NCBI RefSeq assembly: GCF_006265175.1
Contig: NZ_VDCQ01000012.1
Coordinates: forward strand, 1 to 64,000
DNA length: 64,000 nucleotides
Direction of reading: 5' to 3'
Source: Paenibacillus hemerocallicola
GTDB taxonomy: Bacteria; Bacillota; Bacilli; Paenibacillales; NBRC-103111
The notes beneath the pieces are model-generated. The model made no database searches. It was not told where the DNA came from and worked only from the letters and a program-made list of their open reading frames with translations. Below are positions 46,763 to 55,306 of the stretch, piece by piece. The stretch's first letter is position 1. Every line of letters begins with the position of its first letter. Position numbers and translations under genes: made by a program.

Positions 46763-46827
46763 TTGTAATTTAACAAAACTCATATACAATAAAGATGTAA
46801 CTTAATAAAGCAAATTGATTAACTAAG
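46763..46827 (+). promoter_or_regulatory. Promoter and ROK-type operator of the MBL lipoprotein gene
   Basis: TTGTAA (46763-46768), 16 bases and TACAAT (46785-46790). At 46801-46822, ten bases after the -10, lies an AT-rich 22-mer (CTTAATAAAG then CAAATTGATTAA). It recurs with one change at 49287-49308 before the solute-binding protein gene. The core pairs AAGCAA with TTGATT around one base. Confidence 0.6.
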
Positions 46828-46884
46828 AATAAGGAGGTCGTTATTCCTTACCACAGAGGAGATACTACCACAAGAGGTGATTCC

Positions 46885-47955
46885 ATGGGCAAACTCAATA
46901 GGCGGCGAATTGCCGCGGTACTTGTTCTCGTCCTGCTCGCACTGGCGATATTCCCGGCATGCTCGACGGATAGCCGGAATGCGGTTGCTGGCACGGGAGC
47001 GGCTGCAGGTCAATCGGGCAGCGTCGAGAAGCGGTCGACACCTGAGAACGGGGCGAATCCGGAGAGCTCGTACTCAAAAAGCACGGCAGTGGGAACGGAC
47101 CATCTATTCGACCGCAACCGTTACAACGATGTGCTGCGGATCCGTTACCTACATCTGACGGGCAAGGAGGTTATGGGAGACAGTATCCTGATCCAGACGC
47201 CGGACGGAAAGTCGATGCTCATCGACGGAGGGCTTCCCGGCGCAGGCGGGCAAGTTGTGGCTTATGCCAAAAAGCTCGGACTCGAGCGGATCGATATCGC
47301 GTTGAATACGCATCCGCATACCGATCATATCGGGGGGTTCGCGGCTATCGCGAATATGTTGCAGGTCGGTCAGCTTTACATGGAAAACTTGCCTTATGCA
47401 GGCTCCCAATCGTATGAGAAAGCGGTTGCAGCATTCGAGGGCAAACAAATACCGATCAAGTTTTTGGAAAGAGGGGATACGTTCCAGTTAGGGGACGAGG
47501 TCCGGTTCGAGGTTCTTAATCCTCCGAAGGGGGCGCTCCCGGGCAAGGTAAATCCGTCCGATTTGCCGGCAGTGAACTCACATTCCCTCGTCTTGAAGAT
47601 GCACTATAAGGGACAATCGTTCCTTTTTACCGGCGACATTTATAAGGACAGAGAACTGGAGCTGATCCAGTCGATGGGAGGGGAGCTTCACTCCTTGGCG
47701 ATGCATGTTCCCCATCACGGAAGCACGACCTCGTCCGGCTTTGCTTTTATACAGGCCGTAAAGCCGCAGGCAGCCATTATCAGCAACAACCATTTCAAAA
47801 ACTGGGATTTGCTCCGATTGTACGATGCACAGAAAACGAAGGTGTACATTACGGAAAAGCACGGCAATATTTTGCTTGCGTTCGACGGTGAGCGGATGAA
47901 CGTGCTCACCGAGAAAGAGTGGCAGGATCCTCCGGACTTTTTGAAAAATCAGTAG
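46885..47955 (+). CDS. ComEC/Rec2-like MBL-fold lipoprotein
   Basis: A 356-residue exported protein. The signal peptide ends in a lipobox with Cys26 (IFPAC), so it is probably tethered outside the membrane. A Ser/Gly-rich linker leads to a metallo-beta-lactamase domain of the ComEC-C type: THPHTDHIGG, LFTGD and VPHHGSTTSSGF. Relatives are often called competence-like hydrolases, but the substrate is unknown. There is no ComEC membrane part. ATG 46885 follows AAGAGGTGAT. The shared operator suggests control by the ROK protein encoded next. Confidence 0.87.
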   Translation: MGKLNRRRIAAVLVLVLLALAIFPACSTDSRNAVAGTGAAAGQSGSVEKRSTPENGANPESSYSKSTAVGTDHLFDRNRYNDVLRIRYLHLTGKEVMGDSILIQTPDGKSMLIDGGLPGAGGQVVAYAKKLGLERIDIALNTHPHTDHIGGFAAIANMLQVGQLYMENLPYAGSQSYEKAVAAFEGKQIPIKFLERGDTFQLGDEVRFEVLNPPKGALPGKVNPSDLPAVNSHSLVLKMHYKGQSFLFTGDIYKDRELELIQSMGGELHSLAMHVPHHGSTTSSGFAFIQAVKPQAAIISNNHFKNWDLLRLYDAQKTKVYITEKHGNILLAFDGERMNVLTEKEWQDPPDFLKNQ

Positions 47956-47987
47956 GATGTTCATCCTCTTCCGGTTGAAGCCTTTCT

Positions 47988-48012
47988 TATTCAAATCATT
48001 TGATTTATAATA
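47988..48012 (+). promoter_or_regulatory. Promoter of the ROK gene with palindrome
   Basis: TATAAT (48006-48011) is preceded by the palindrome AAATCA-TT-TGATTT (47993-48006). Its half-sites resemble AATCAA/TTGATT of the two flanking operators, which suggests autoregulation. The -35 is poor. Confidence 0.45.
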
Positions 48013-48042
48013 CAGAAAAGCTGTACCAAACCGGAGGAATCT

Positions 48043-49200
48043 ATGCAGGCCAATAAACCGACCAGCAACAAATTGTTGAAATCGATTAACCAGCAAAAGG
48101 TGCTGCGCCTGATTTACACGGACGGCCCTATTTCGCGAGTGGAGCTTGCGGATAAAACCGGCTTGACCCAGCAGACGATTACGAATATAGTAAATCGTCT
48201 GTTGCAGGACGATATCGTTCTGGAGATGGCTCCGGCAGCGAGCAGCGGCGGACGCAAACCGGTTCCGCTCGTCATTGACGGAAGCAGCATGTACGCCATC
48301 GGCGTCGAAGTGGCCGTCGAATATGTGCGCGGCTCATTAATGGATTTCCAGAACAATCGAATCCATGAAGTGACGAAGCGGAAAGAAGGGCCCGAGGGCT
48401 ATCCGTTAAACTACATCATCGGAGCCGTGGACGAATTGCTGCTGCACGTCCCGGACAGAAGCCGGCTGAAAGGAATAGGCTGCAGCATCCAGGGGTTGGT
48501 CGATTCCAGTCAAGGAACGGTCATTTACTCTCCGGGACTCGGGTTCCGCAATTATCCGCTCAGGGACCGGCTGGAGGAAGCGTATGGGCTGCCCGTCTCT
48601 CTGGAGAACGACGTGAACTTGCTTGCGCTGGTGGAAAATTTGAAGGGTACGCTGGCCGCATCGCAAAACAATATTACACTCAAGTTCGATTACGGCATCG
48701 GCGGCGCGATCGTTGTCAATAGTCAGCTTTGCTCGGGTGCCAATCATGTAGCCGGCGAATTTGGCCATTTCAAGGTCGAGACCGGCGAGAGAGCTCTAAA
48801 GTGTCATTGCGGCGCCAAAGGTTGCCTGACGACGATCGCTTCGATCAGCGGCCTGCGTCGCGCCAACTGGAAGCTGGAAGCTTTGCGCTCCGGCGTGAGG
48901 GAGCAGGAGCCGGAAGCGGCGGCCAAATTCAATCACATCGCCGATGCGATAGGACTTGCGCTAAGTAACGTGATTACGTTTCTAAATCCGGAGCATGTGC
49001 TGTTGACCGGTGCGCTCGTCGACGAACTGAAGGATGAGCTGCTGCCCGTCTTGAGAGAACGGATCGGAATTACCGTTCCGGAGACGTGCAAGGGCGTCGA
49101 GCTGATCGTTTTGCCGATGACCCCGAATGAGTCTATTTCCGCGGCGGGGCTTGTCATAAACGAGTTTTTCGAGGTTCCGCTGGAGCAACTGTCTCTCTGA
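48043..49200 (+). CDS. ROK family transcriptional repressor
   Basis: A 385-residue repressor of the XylR/NagC type. The winged HTH is at about 15-65 (RVELADKTGLTQQTITNIVNRLL). The ROK domain carries GCSIQGLVDSSQG, AGEFGHFKVE and the complete zinc motif CHCGAKGC. The ligand is presumably a sugar or sugar phosphate. Operator-like sequences lie before this gene and both neighbours, so it likely controls the MBL lipoprotein and the solute-binding protein. ATG 48043 follows CCGGAGGAA. Confidence 0.92.
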   Translation: MQANKPTSNKLLKSINQQKVLRLIYTDGPISRVELADKTGLTQQTITNIVNRLLQDDIVLEMAPAASSGGRKPVPLVIDGSSMYAIGVEVAVEYVRGSLMDFQNNRIHEVTKRKEGPEGYPLNYIIGAVDELLLHVPDRSRLKGIGCSIQGLVDSSQGTVIYSPGLGFRNYPLRDRLEEAYGLPVSLENDVNLLALVENLKGTLAASQNNITLKFDYGIGGAIVVNSQLCSGANHVAGEFGHFKVETGERALKCHCGAKGCLTTIASISGLRRANWKLEALRSGVREQEPEAAAKFNHIADAIGLALSNVITFLNPEHVLLTGALVDELKDELLPVLRERIGITVPETCKGVELIVLPMTPNESISAAGLVINEFFEVPLEQLSL

Positions 49201-49205
49201 GCATA

Positions 49206-49241
49206 GCGAAGACGATGATCCGCCGGGGGTGTCGTCTTCGC
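49206..49241 (+). terminator. Hairpin after the ROK gene
   Basis: A perfect 10-bp GCGAAGACGA/TCGTCTTCGC stem with a 16-base loop. No T-run follows, so termination would be inefficient. Confidence 0.45.
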
Positions 49242-49257
49242 AAGGAAAACTTTTGTA

Positions 49258-49313
49258 TTGCGAAATCGGGTAAAATTCGTTATTATCTTAATAAATCAAA
49301 TTGATTAATAAGG
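49258..49313 (+). promoter_or_regulatory. Promoter and ROK-type operator of the solute-binding gene
   Basis: TTGCGA (49258-49263), 17 bases and TATTAT (49281-49286), followed at once by the 22-mer at 49287-49308 with the perfect core AATCAA-A-TTGATT. This copy differs from the one at 46801 by a single base. The site covers the expected start of transcription. Confidence 0.65.
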
Positions 49314-49330
49314 ATCGGGAGTGATTGAGT

Positions 49331-50677
49331 TTGACAAAGAAGAAGAAAGCAATGTATGGCTCGATGGCGTTAGCTGCCGTGATTGCGCTTACAAGCTGTG
49401 GCGGCCAAAGCGATAAGGGAGGCGCGCCGACAACCGGAGCATCGGAAGCCGGAGCTTCCCAGACGACTGTACCCGAGCTTGCGATTACGGAACCGGTAAC
49501 CGTGAAGCTGTACTCGCACTATGCGGCGATCAACAACGAAAACGATCTTCAGGCGCTGTTCAGCACCGTACGCGAAAAGCACCCGAACATTAAAATCGAG
49601 CTGATCAAAGGCATTACGCTTACGGACATGATAGCGGCCGGCGAAGTTCCCGATCTGGTGGCGACTACCCACTTCTATATGAACGGACTGCTCCAGCTGG
49701 GTGTTGCCGGCGATTTGAACGAGTTCGTCAAAACATACAAAGTCGATCTGGCGCAGTTCGAGCCCCAAGCGATCAATGCGGTGAAAAGCTACGGTAAAAA
49801 AGGGGAGTTGTACGGCATTCCTTATACGTTGAATTACGGGGTGCTGCTGTACAATAAAGATATTTTCAACAAATTCGGAGTCCCGTATCCGAAGGATGGC
49901 ATGACCTGGGAGCAAGCGATCGATCTCGGCAAACGCGTGACCCGTATGGATAGCGGGACGCAATTTATCGGCCTGGACCTCGGTACGGACAGAACGTTGG
50001 CCCGCGGATATTCGCTCGGCACCGTCGATAGTCAAGGAAAGGCTGCCTTCGATTCGGACGGCTATAAGAAAACATTGACTCTGATGAAGAACGTGTACGA
50101 TATTCCGGGGATGATCGGGGATAACAAAAAATACACATACGGCGTAGATTATTTGATCAAGGACCAGAAGCTGGCAATGTTTCCTTCCTGGCTCGCGGCG
50201 ATTACAAGCCGTCTGAAGGCGGTCGAAGAAGCCGGGCAAGCATTTGATTGGGATGTCGCGGGGCATCCGGTGTTCGCGGACAAACCGGGTATCGGCAGAG
50301 AAATCGAATTTCAATCGCTCATGGTGCCGCCGACCGCGAAAAACAAAGAAGCCGCTTATCGCGTCATTCTCACGATGATCGGGGAACAGTCGCAGTCGGT
50401 CATGAACAAAGACCGCAACTTGACCATATTGAACAAGTCGGAGATGAAAAATCAATTTTCCTCGAACACGGACATCTTCAAAGGAAAAAATTTGGCGGGC
50501 GTATTTTCCGTCAAGCCGGCCGAGGCGCCGATTGCGTCCGATTACGACAATGAGAACTACAAGTATTTGCGTGAAGCGACAGAGAACATGATTTTTAACG
50601 GAGTGGACATCAACAGCGCGCTGCGTACGGCCAATGAGAAAGCGAATAAATATATCGACGAAGTAAAAGCGAGATAA
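49331..50677 (+). CDS. Extracellular solute-binding lipoprotein (family 1 type)
   Basis: A 448-residue ABC-type sugar-binding lipoprotein. The signal peptide ends ALTSC with lipidated Cys23. It has the usual features of family 1 proteins: KHPNIKIELIKG, GELYGIPYTLNYGVLLYNKDIF and a late AAYRVILTMIGEQSQSVMNKDR. No permease or ATPase gene is nearby, so it is an orphan that must borrow a transporter or act as a sensor. The start is TTG 49331, nine bases after GGGAG; TTG 49325 is too close. Confidence 0.9.
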   Translation: MTKKKKAMYGSMALAAVIALTSCGGQSDKGGAPTTGASEAGASQTTVPELAITEPVTVKLYSHYAAINNENDLQALFSTVREKHPNIKIELIKGITLTDMIAAGEVPDLVATTHFYMNGLLQLGVAGDLNEFVKTYKVDLAQFEPQAINAVKSYGKKGELYGIPYTLNYGVLLYNKDIFNKFGVPYPKDGMTWEQAIDLGKRVTRMDSGTQFIGLDLGTDRTLARGYSLGTVDSQGKAAFDSDGYKKTLTLMKNVYDIPGMIGDNKKYTYGVDYLIKDQKLAMFPSWLAAITSRLKAVEEAGQAFDWDVAGHPVFADKPGIGREIEFQSLMVPPTAKNKEAAYRVILTMIGEQSQSVMNKDRNLTILNKSEMKNQFSSNTDIFKGKNLAGVFSVKPAEAPIASDYDNENYKYLREATENMIFNGVDINSALRTANEKANKYIDEVKAR

Positions 50678-50754
50678 GAAGCCGTGGACGTTTTAAAGTA
50701 GAAGCAAGGGGCTCCTGTCGGGGGCCCCAAAGTCGTCATGAAAGGAAGTTCGAA

Positions 50755-51396
50755 TTGTACGTTACTATAAGCTTGGCGGGTATGGTAGTATTGGCAGTGC
50801 CGGCTGTATATTTTATATGGATGCATGCTTCCCGTCTGCGGGAAAGAGACGCGGATGCGTTAATCATTTTGGGGTATCGATGCGATCAAGGGCAGATTCA
50901 TCCTCTGCTTCAGGATAGATTGGATACGGCGATCCGGCTCATGGAGCGGCACCGGTATCGATACGTGATTTTGTCGGGCGGAGCGGTGGCCTCCAGTCGG
51001 AGCGAGGCTGACATTATGCGGGACTATTTGATCCGGAACGGCATACGGGAGGAACGATTGCTTCTGGAGCAGAAGTCGCGCAACACGGTTCAAAACATGG
51101 TCAATTGCAAAATATTGATGGAGCGGCACGGCATGAAATCTTGCCTGCTCGTCTCCAATTCCTTTCATATCCGGCGCATGAAATATATTATGAACGCCTT
51201 GGACATGCCGGCATTTTTTTATGCCAACCGCGAGCCGATGAAGGTTATCGGGCAGTGGCGGATCACGTTTCAGGAAATTCGCGCTTTCCGTCTGACGCTG
51301 CCTTGGCTGGAGAAGGCGCTGCGGCAAGCCCCCGGCGAGATGATGGGAGCCGCAGTCAGGAAAGTCGGGACGCAAGCCAAAGAGCTTGGAAGCTGA
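50755..51396 (+). CDS. YdcF/DUF218 family protein
   Basis: A 213-residue protein with an N-terminal hydrophobic segment (ISLAGMVVLAVPAVYFIWMHA) and a DUF218 domain: ADALIILGYRCDQG, ILSGGAVASSRSEADIM, EQKSRNTVQNM and VSNSFHIRRM. Family members are linked to envelope or vancomycin-resistance-like (SanA) functions and bind SAM in one E. coli case; the role is not settled. TTG 50755 follows AAAGGAAG. A GGGGCTCC/GGGGCCCC stem near 50708-50728 precedes it without a T-run. Confidence 0.85.
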   Translation: MYVTISLAGMVVLAVPAVYFIWMHASRLRERDADALIILGYRCDQGQIHPLLQDRLDTAIRLMERHRYRYVILSGGAVASSRSEADIMRDYLIRNGIREERLLLEQKSRNTVQNMVNCKILMERHGMKSCLLVSNSFHIRRMKYIMNALDMPAFFYANREPMKVIGQWRITFQEIRAFRLTLPWLEKALRQAPGEMMGAAVRKVGTQAKELGS

Positions 51397-51482
51397 CCGG
51401 TGACTGCTGGTGCGGCATGCACGGCTGTCCCGGATGAATGGGAAATCGTTCCGTAAGGGAGACAACGAAAGGAGAGGGAAGC

Positions 51483-52244
51483 ATTACAGCTTATCGATTG
51501 CTTGCACTGGATATGGACGGTACGTTGTTGACCGACGACAAGAAAATAACGGAGGAAACGCGCCGTTGGATTCGGCTGGCGGAGGAAGCGGGCGTCAAGG
51601 TCATATTCGCGACGGGCCGCGGCATGCAGACCGCCGGATCGTTTTGGGATGAGCTAGGCCTGCAATCCCCGATGGTGCTGCTGAACGGGGCGGAAATATG
51701 GGAGGGGCCGGGTCGCCTGCATGAACGGGTATATCTCGGAAGAGAGGATATACGCCGTCTCCACGGACTGGCAGTCGATGCGGGAGCGTCTTACTGGGGC
51801 TACAGCGTGGAAAGCTTGACGAACAACCGGCATTGGAACGAGGACATGTTCAACCGGGATTGGATGAAATTCGGCATCAGTCACAAGGATCTTGCGGTCA
51901 TTCGGAAGCTGCGCGAGGAAGTTCGGAGCTGGGGGCACCTGGAGATTACCCGATCCGCGGACATCAACATGGAAATATCGCTGTCGGGCATCAGCAAAGC
52001 GTCAGGCGTACAAAAGGTATGCAAGCTGCTCGGCATTACGATGGACCAGGTTATGGCGGTCGGCGATCACCATAATGACTTGCAGCTGCTGCTTTCGGCC
52101 GGACTCGGCATAGCGATGGGCAATGCGGACGAAGACGTGAAGCTTGCCGCCGACGGGGTCACGGATACGAATGAGCGTAACGGAGTGGCGAAGGCGATTC
52201 AAAAGTATTTGTTTCAAACGGACCCGGCACAATTCGCCGGATAG
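51483..52244 (+). CDS. Cof-type HAD-IIB phosphatase with AUU start
   Basis: A 253-residue HAD phosphatase. The nucleophile motif is LDMDGTLLTDD (Asp10, Asp12), motif II is FATGRG, and motif IV is VGDHHNDLQLL after a KASGVQKV lysine region. Substrates are probably sugar phosphates or flavin-like phosphates. The family N-terminus is Met, then a few residues, then the Asp motif. Here the codon at the right place is ATT (51483-51485), eight bases after AAAGGAG. The only upstream in-frame ATG (51438) has no SD and adds 15 atypical residues, so AUU may be the start. Confidence 0.85.
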   Translation: MTAYRLLALDMDGTLLTDDKKITEETRRWIRLAEEAGVKVIFATGRGMQTAGSFWDELGLQSPMVLLNGAEIWEGPGRLHERVYLGREDIRRLHGLAVDAGASYWGYSVESLTNNRHWNEDMFNRDWMKFGISHKDLAVIRKLREEVRSWGHLEITRSADINMEISLSGISKASGVQKVCKLLGITMDQVMAVGDHHNDLQLLLSAGLGIAMGNADEDVKLAADGVTDTNERNGVAKAIQKYLFQTDPAQFAG

Positions 52245-52285
52245 CCTCGAGCTTCCTTTTCCCAGACCAGCTATATGATACGGGC

Positions 52286-52327
52286 GTTCGATTCGATGCA
52301 GCATGCTGCGCGGATCGAACTTTTTTT
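52286..52327 (+). terminator. Terminator after the HAD gene
   Basis: GTTCGAT/ATCGAAC stem with inner GCAGC/GCTGC, followed by T7. Confidence 0.85.
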
Positions 52328-52407
52328 GTTTGTAGGTTATAATTGTATCGTGTAGTCCCGAAACTGAACATTACATAGACCGAAGGAATCGGAAAAGGAG
52401 CGAGACT

Positions 52408-52986
52408 ATGAACGAGAAAAACGTACCGGTCGGCGTATCCGCCCGCCACATCCATTTAACCGAAGAGCATATCGCCATCTTGTTCGGATCAGGTTATGAA
52501 TTGAACGTACTGAAGCCGCTCTCGCAGCCGGGCCAATTCGCCGCGGAAGAGACGGTAGCGGTTATCGGTCCGAAGGGCAGATTCGATAAAGTGCGCATTT
52601 TGGGTCCGGCCCGAAAAGCGTCGCAGCTTGAAATATCGAAAACCGATTCGTTTCAACTGGGCGTCCGTCCGCCCGTGAGAGAATCGGGCAGCATCGACAA
52701 TACGCCGGGCATAACGATCCAAGGACCGGCGGGAGAAGTCGTATTGGAGCGGGGAGTCATCGTCGCAGCCCGTCATATCCATTTTCATACGAAGGAAGCC
52801 GCCGAATGGGGAATCGAGGACAAGCAGCTTCTTCGCGTGCGCGTACAAGGGGAAAGGCCGCTCGTATTCGAGGATGTGATTGCCCGCGTGTCCGACCAGT
52901 TTGCGCTGGACATGCATATCGATACGGACGAAGCAAACGCGGCCGGCGTTGCTTCCGGCGATACCGCCGTTATTCTGGATAAGTAA
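52408..52986 (+). CDS. pduL: PduL-type phosphate acyltransferase
   Basis: A 192-residue phosphotransacylase interconverting acyl-CoA and acyl-phosphate. Both halves show the zinc His motifs: [11 protein letters not shown] near the N-terminus and [16 protein letters not shown] in the second domain. There is no encapsulation peptide before the first domain and no microcompartment gene nearby, so it is likely a housekeeping acetate/propionate enzyme. ATG 52408 follows AAAGGAGCG. A TATAAT at 52338-52343 without a good -35 precedes it. Confidence 0.92.
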   Translation: MNEKNVPVGVSARHIHLTEEHIAILFGSGYELNVLKPLSQPGQFAAEETVAVIGPKGRFDKVRILGPARKASQLEISKTDSFQLGVRPPVRESGSIDNTPGITIQGPAGEVVLERGVIVAARHIHFHTKEAAEWGIEDKQLLRVRVQGERPLVFEDVIARVSDQFALDMHIDTDEANAAGVASGDTAVILDK

Positions 52987-53086
52987 CTTAGAGAAATCAG
53001 TGTCGGCTTTTTGTCCGAAAATCGGGCAAATTCATCATTTTAACGGCGCGTCGGCCTTATTTTTTTTGTCAGGCGGGGAGGTTCGA

Positions 53087-53095
53087 TGCTATAAT
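53087..53095 (+). promoter_or_regulatory. Extended -10 promoter of miaB
   Basis: TGCTATAAT (TGN plus TATAAT), with TTTGTC 19 bases upstream as a weak -35. Confidence 0.6.
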
Positions 53096-53131
53096 GAAGG
53101 AATGACTGAACGCGGAAAGGAAGTGCAGCGA

Positions 53132-54637
53132 ATGAAAAAAGAATTGCCTATTATGGATGAGAAACAAGCGAAGTCCGACAAGGACTATTCGATATATTTC
53201 CAACCGCCTTCCTTGAAGGATGCGAAAAAACGCGGCAAAGAAGATATTTCCGTCCATTACGAATCGGCGATTCCGGATGATATGAAGGCGATCGGCGTCG
53301 GGAAGCGATACTTTATCCGGACCTACGGCTGCCAAATGAACGAGCATGATACCGAAGTGATGAAGGGCATGCTGGAGGATATGGGCTTCGAGTCTACGGA
53401 AGACAAGCTGGAGGCCGACATGATCCTGCTGAACACGTGCGCCATCCGGGAAAACGCCGAGGACAAAGTGTTCGGGGAGCTTGGCCATCTGAAGACGCTG
53501 AAGCAGGAAAAGCCGGGACTCATACTCGGCGTCTGCGGCTGCATGTCGCAGGAGGAATCCGTCGTCAACCGGATCATGAAGAAGCACGCGTTCGTCGATA
53601 TCATATTCGGGACGCATAATATTCACCGGCTTCCGATGCTGCTGAAAGAAGCGTATTACAGCAAAGAGATGGTCGTCGAGGTGTGGTCCAAGGAAGGCGA
53701 CATCATCGAGAATTTGCCCAAAAAGCGCGAAGGCATGAAAGCATGGGTCAATATCATGTACGGCTGCGACAAGTTTTGTACGTATTGTATCGTGCCGTAT
53801 ACGCGCGGTAAGGAGCGGAGTCGCCGTCCGCAGGACGTTCTTGCGGAAATCCGCGATTTGGCGAGACAGGGCTTCAAAGAAATTACGCTGCTGGGCCAAA
53901 ATGTGAACGCGTATGGCAAAGACTTTACCGATCTTGCGTATTCGTTCGGCGATTTGATGGACGACGTGCGTAAAATCGACATTCCGCGCATCCGGTTTAC
54001 GACGTCCCATCCGCGTGATTTCGACGACCGTCTGATCGACGTGTTGGCCAAGCGGGGCAATTTGGTGGAGCACATCCATCTGCCCGTACAATCGGGCAGC
54101 ACCGAGGTATTGAAACGGATGAGCAGGAAATATTCGCGCGAGCATTATTTGGAGCTGGTGGACAAAATCCGGCAGGCCATTCCGGACGCGATGCTTACGA
54201 CCGATATTATCGTCGGATTTCCGGGGGAGACGGAAGAGCAGTTTCAGGAAACGCTGTCGCTCGTTCGCCAGGTCCGCTACGATTCGGCGTATACGTTCAG
54301 CTATTCGCCGCGTGACGGCACCCCGGCCGCCAGTATGGACGACAACGTGCCGGAAGACGTGAAGAAGGATCGTTTGAAACGTTTGAACGATCTGATGACA
54401 CAGATCGGCCGAGAGCAAAATGAGCTGCTGCGGGGGCAAACGGTCGAAGTTCTCGTCGAGGGCGAGAGCAAGACGAATCCGGATGTGCTGTCCGGCAGGA
54501 CGAGAACGAACAAGCTGGTTCTGTTCCAGGGCTCGAAGGAGCTGTCCGGCCAGTTTGTCCATGTAACGATTACGGAACCGCAAACGTGGGTGCTGAAAGG
54601 CCAACTCGTCACGGCTCAGCCTGCCAAAGTGGTATAA
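53132..54637 (+). CDS. miaB: tRNA-2-methylthio-N6-isopentenyladenosine synthase MiaB
   Basis: A 501-residue radical-SAM methylthiotransferase acting on position 37 of tRNAs. Auxiliary-cluster ligands are Cys67, Cys103 and Cys137. The radical-SAM cluster is C212-x3-C216-x2-C219, and a TRAM domain ends the protein. I chose ATG 53132, after AAAGGAAG; ATG 53102 coincides with the predicted transcription start. The frame is open much further upstream through a non-coding stretch. It corresponds to ymcB in B. subtilis and precedes ymcA likewise. Confidence 0.96.
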   Translation: MKKELPIMDEKQAKSDKDYSIYFQPPSLKDAKKRGKEDISVHYESAIPDDMKAIGVGKRYFIRTYGCQMNEHDTEVMKGMLEDMGFESTEDKLEADMILLNTCAIRENAEDKVFGELGHLKTLKQEKPGLILGVCGCMSQEESVVNRIMKKHAFVDIIFGTHNIHRLPMLLKEAYYSKEMVVEVWSKEGDIIENLPKKREGMKAWVNIMYGCDKFCTYCIVPYTRGKERSRRPQDVLAEIRDLARQGFKEITLLGQNVNAYGKDFTDLAYSFGDLMDDVRKIDIPRIRFTTSHPRDFDDRLIDVLAKRGNLVEHIHLPVQSGSTEVLKRMSRKYSREHYLELVDKIRQAIPDAMLTTDIIVGFPGETEEQFQETLSLVRQVRYDSAYTFSYSPRDGTPAASMDDNVPEDVKKDRLKRLNDLMTQIGREQNELLRGQTVEVLVEGESKTNPDVLSGRTRTNKLVLFQGSKELSGQFVHVTITEPQTWVLKGQLVTAQPAKVV

Positions 54638-54685
54638 CCGGGAATGGCTCGAATTCGAAGAGACGGAATATACGGGAGTGAATCG

Positions 54686-55180
54686 ATGATGGCAGGTCAA
54701 CACGGAGCGCACGCTCACGACCATGGGCATGAGCATGGACACGATTGCGATACGCATCGCAATATGGAGAAATTTACGGCGACGGAACTGATCGTCCGGG
54801 CCGACATTATGGAAAAAGCGAAGGAGCTTGCGGCTCTGATTTCGACATCTGACGAGGTCCGGTTTTACCAAAAAGCCGAAAAGCAAGTGCAGGGCAACAG
54901 CGAAATCCAAGATCTGATCAAGGTGATCAAAAAACGACAAAAAGAAGCGGTTGCGTTCGAGTCGTTCCAAAACGAGAAAATGGTAACGAAAATCAACGGA
55001 GAAATCGAAGAGCTGCAGGACAAGCTCGACGGTTACCCGATCGTCACCCAGTTCAAGCAGGCCCAGGAAGATATCAACTACTTGCTGCAGCTTATCGTCG
55101 GCGTCATTCGCGATACGGTCTCGGATAAAATCGAGGTGGAGCAGGCCGCTGTCGAGGCTGACAGCAACTGCAGCGATTGA
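54686..55180 (+). CDS. ymcA: YmcA/RicA-like RNase Y partner with His-rich N-terminus
   Basis: A 164-residue YlbF/YmcA-family helical protein. In B. subtilis YmcA, YlbF and YaaT form an iron-sulfur complex that steers RNase Y and affects competence, biofilm and sporulation. The family domain runs from about residue 30 (TELIVRADIMEKAKELAALI) to 145. The first 24 residues are unusual: eight His and a Cys, as in GAHAHDHGHEHGHDCDTH, a likely metal-binding tail. One Cys is near the C-terminus. ATG 54686 follows GGGAGTGA. It sits directly after miaB, as in B. subtilis. Confidence 0.88.
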   Translation: MMAGQHGAHAHDHGHEHGHDCDTHRNMEKFTATELIVRADIMEKAKELAALISTSDEVRFYQKAEKQVQGNSEIQDLIKVIKKRQKEAVAFESFQNEKMVTKINGEIEELQDKLDGYPIVTQFKQAQEDINYLLQLIVGVIRDTVSDKIEVEQAAVEADSNCSD

Positions 55181-55199
55181 CACGCCCGCAAAAACGGAA

Positions 55200-55229
55200 G
55201 TGACCTGGACGCGTATAACGGTGTACAAT
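55200..55229 (+). promoter_or_regulatory. Promoter of the lipid kinase gene
   Basis: GTGACC, 18 bases and TACAAT; the TGAC core of the -35 and five of six -10 bases match. Confidence 0.55.
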
Positions 55230-55306
55230 GTTTTACGATGGCAATCGGCGTCGTAAAGCATTGTATTTTTTTTGGCGAGATGATTGGCGAGGAGGCGTCC
55301 TGGCGC

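Noticed and set aside
50706-50732. GGGGCTCC/GGGGCCCC hairpin as terminator of the binding-protein gene
   Set aside because: The stem is followed by AAAG rather than T, so it does not look like a + strand terminator.
52880-53131. 84-codon N-terminal extension of miaB
   Set aside because: It would begin inside pduL and cross the predicted miaB promoter.
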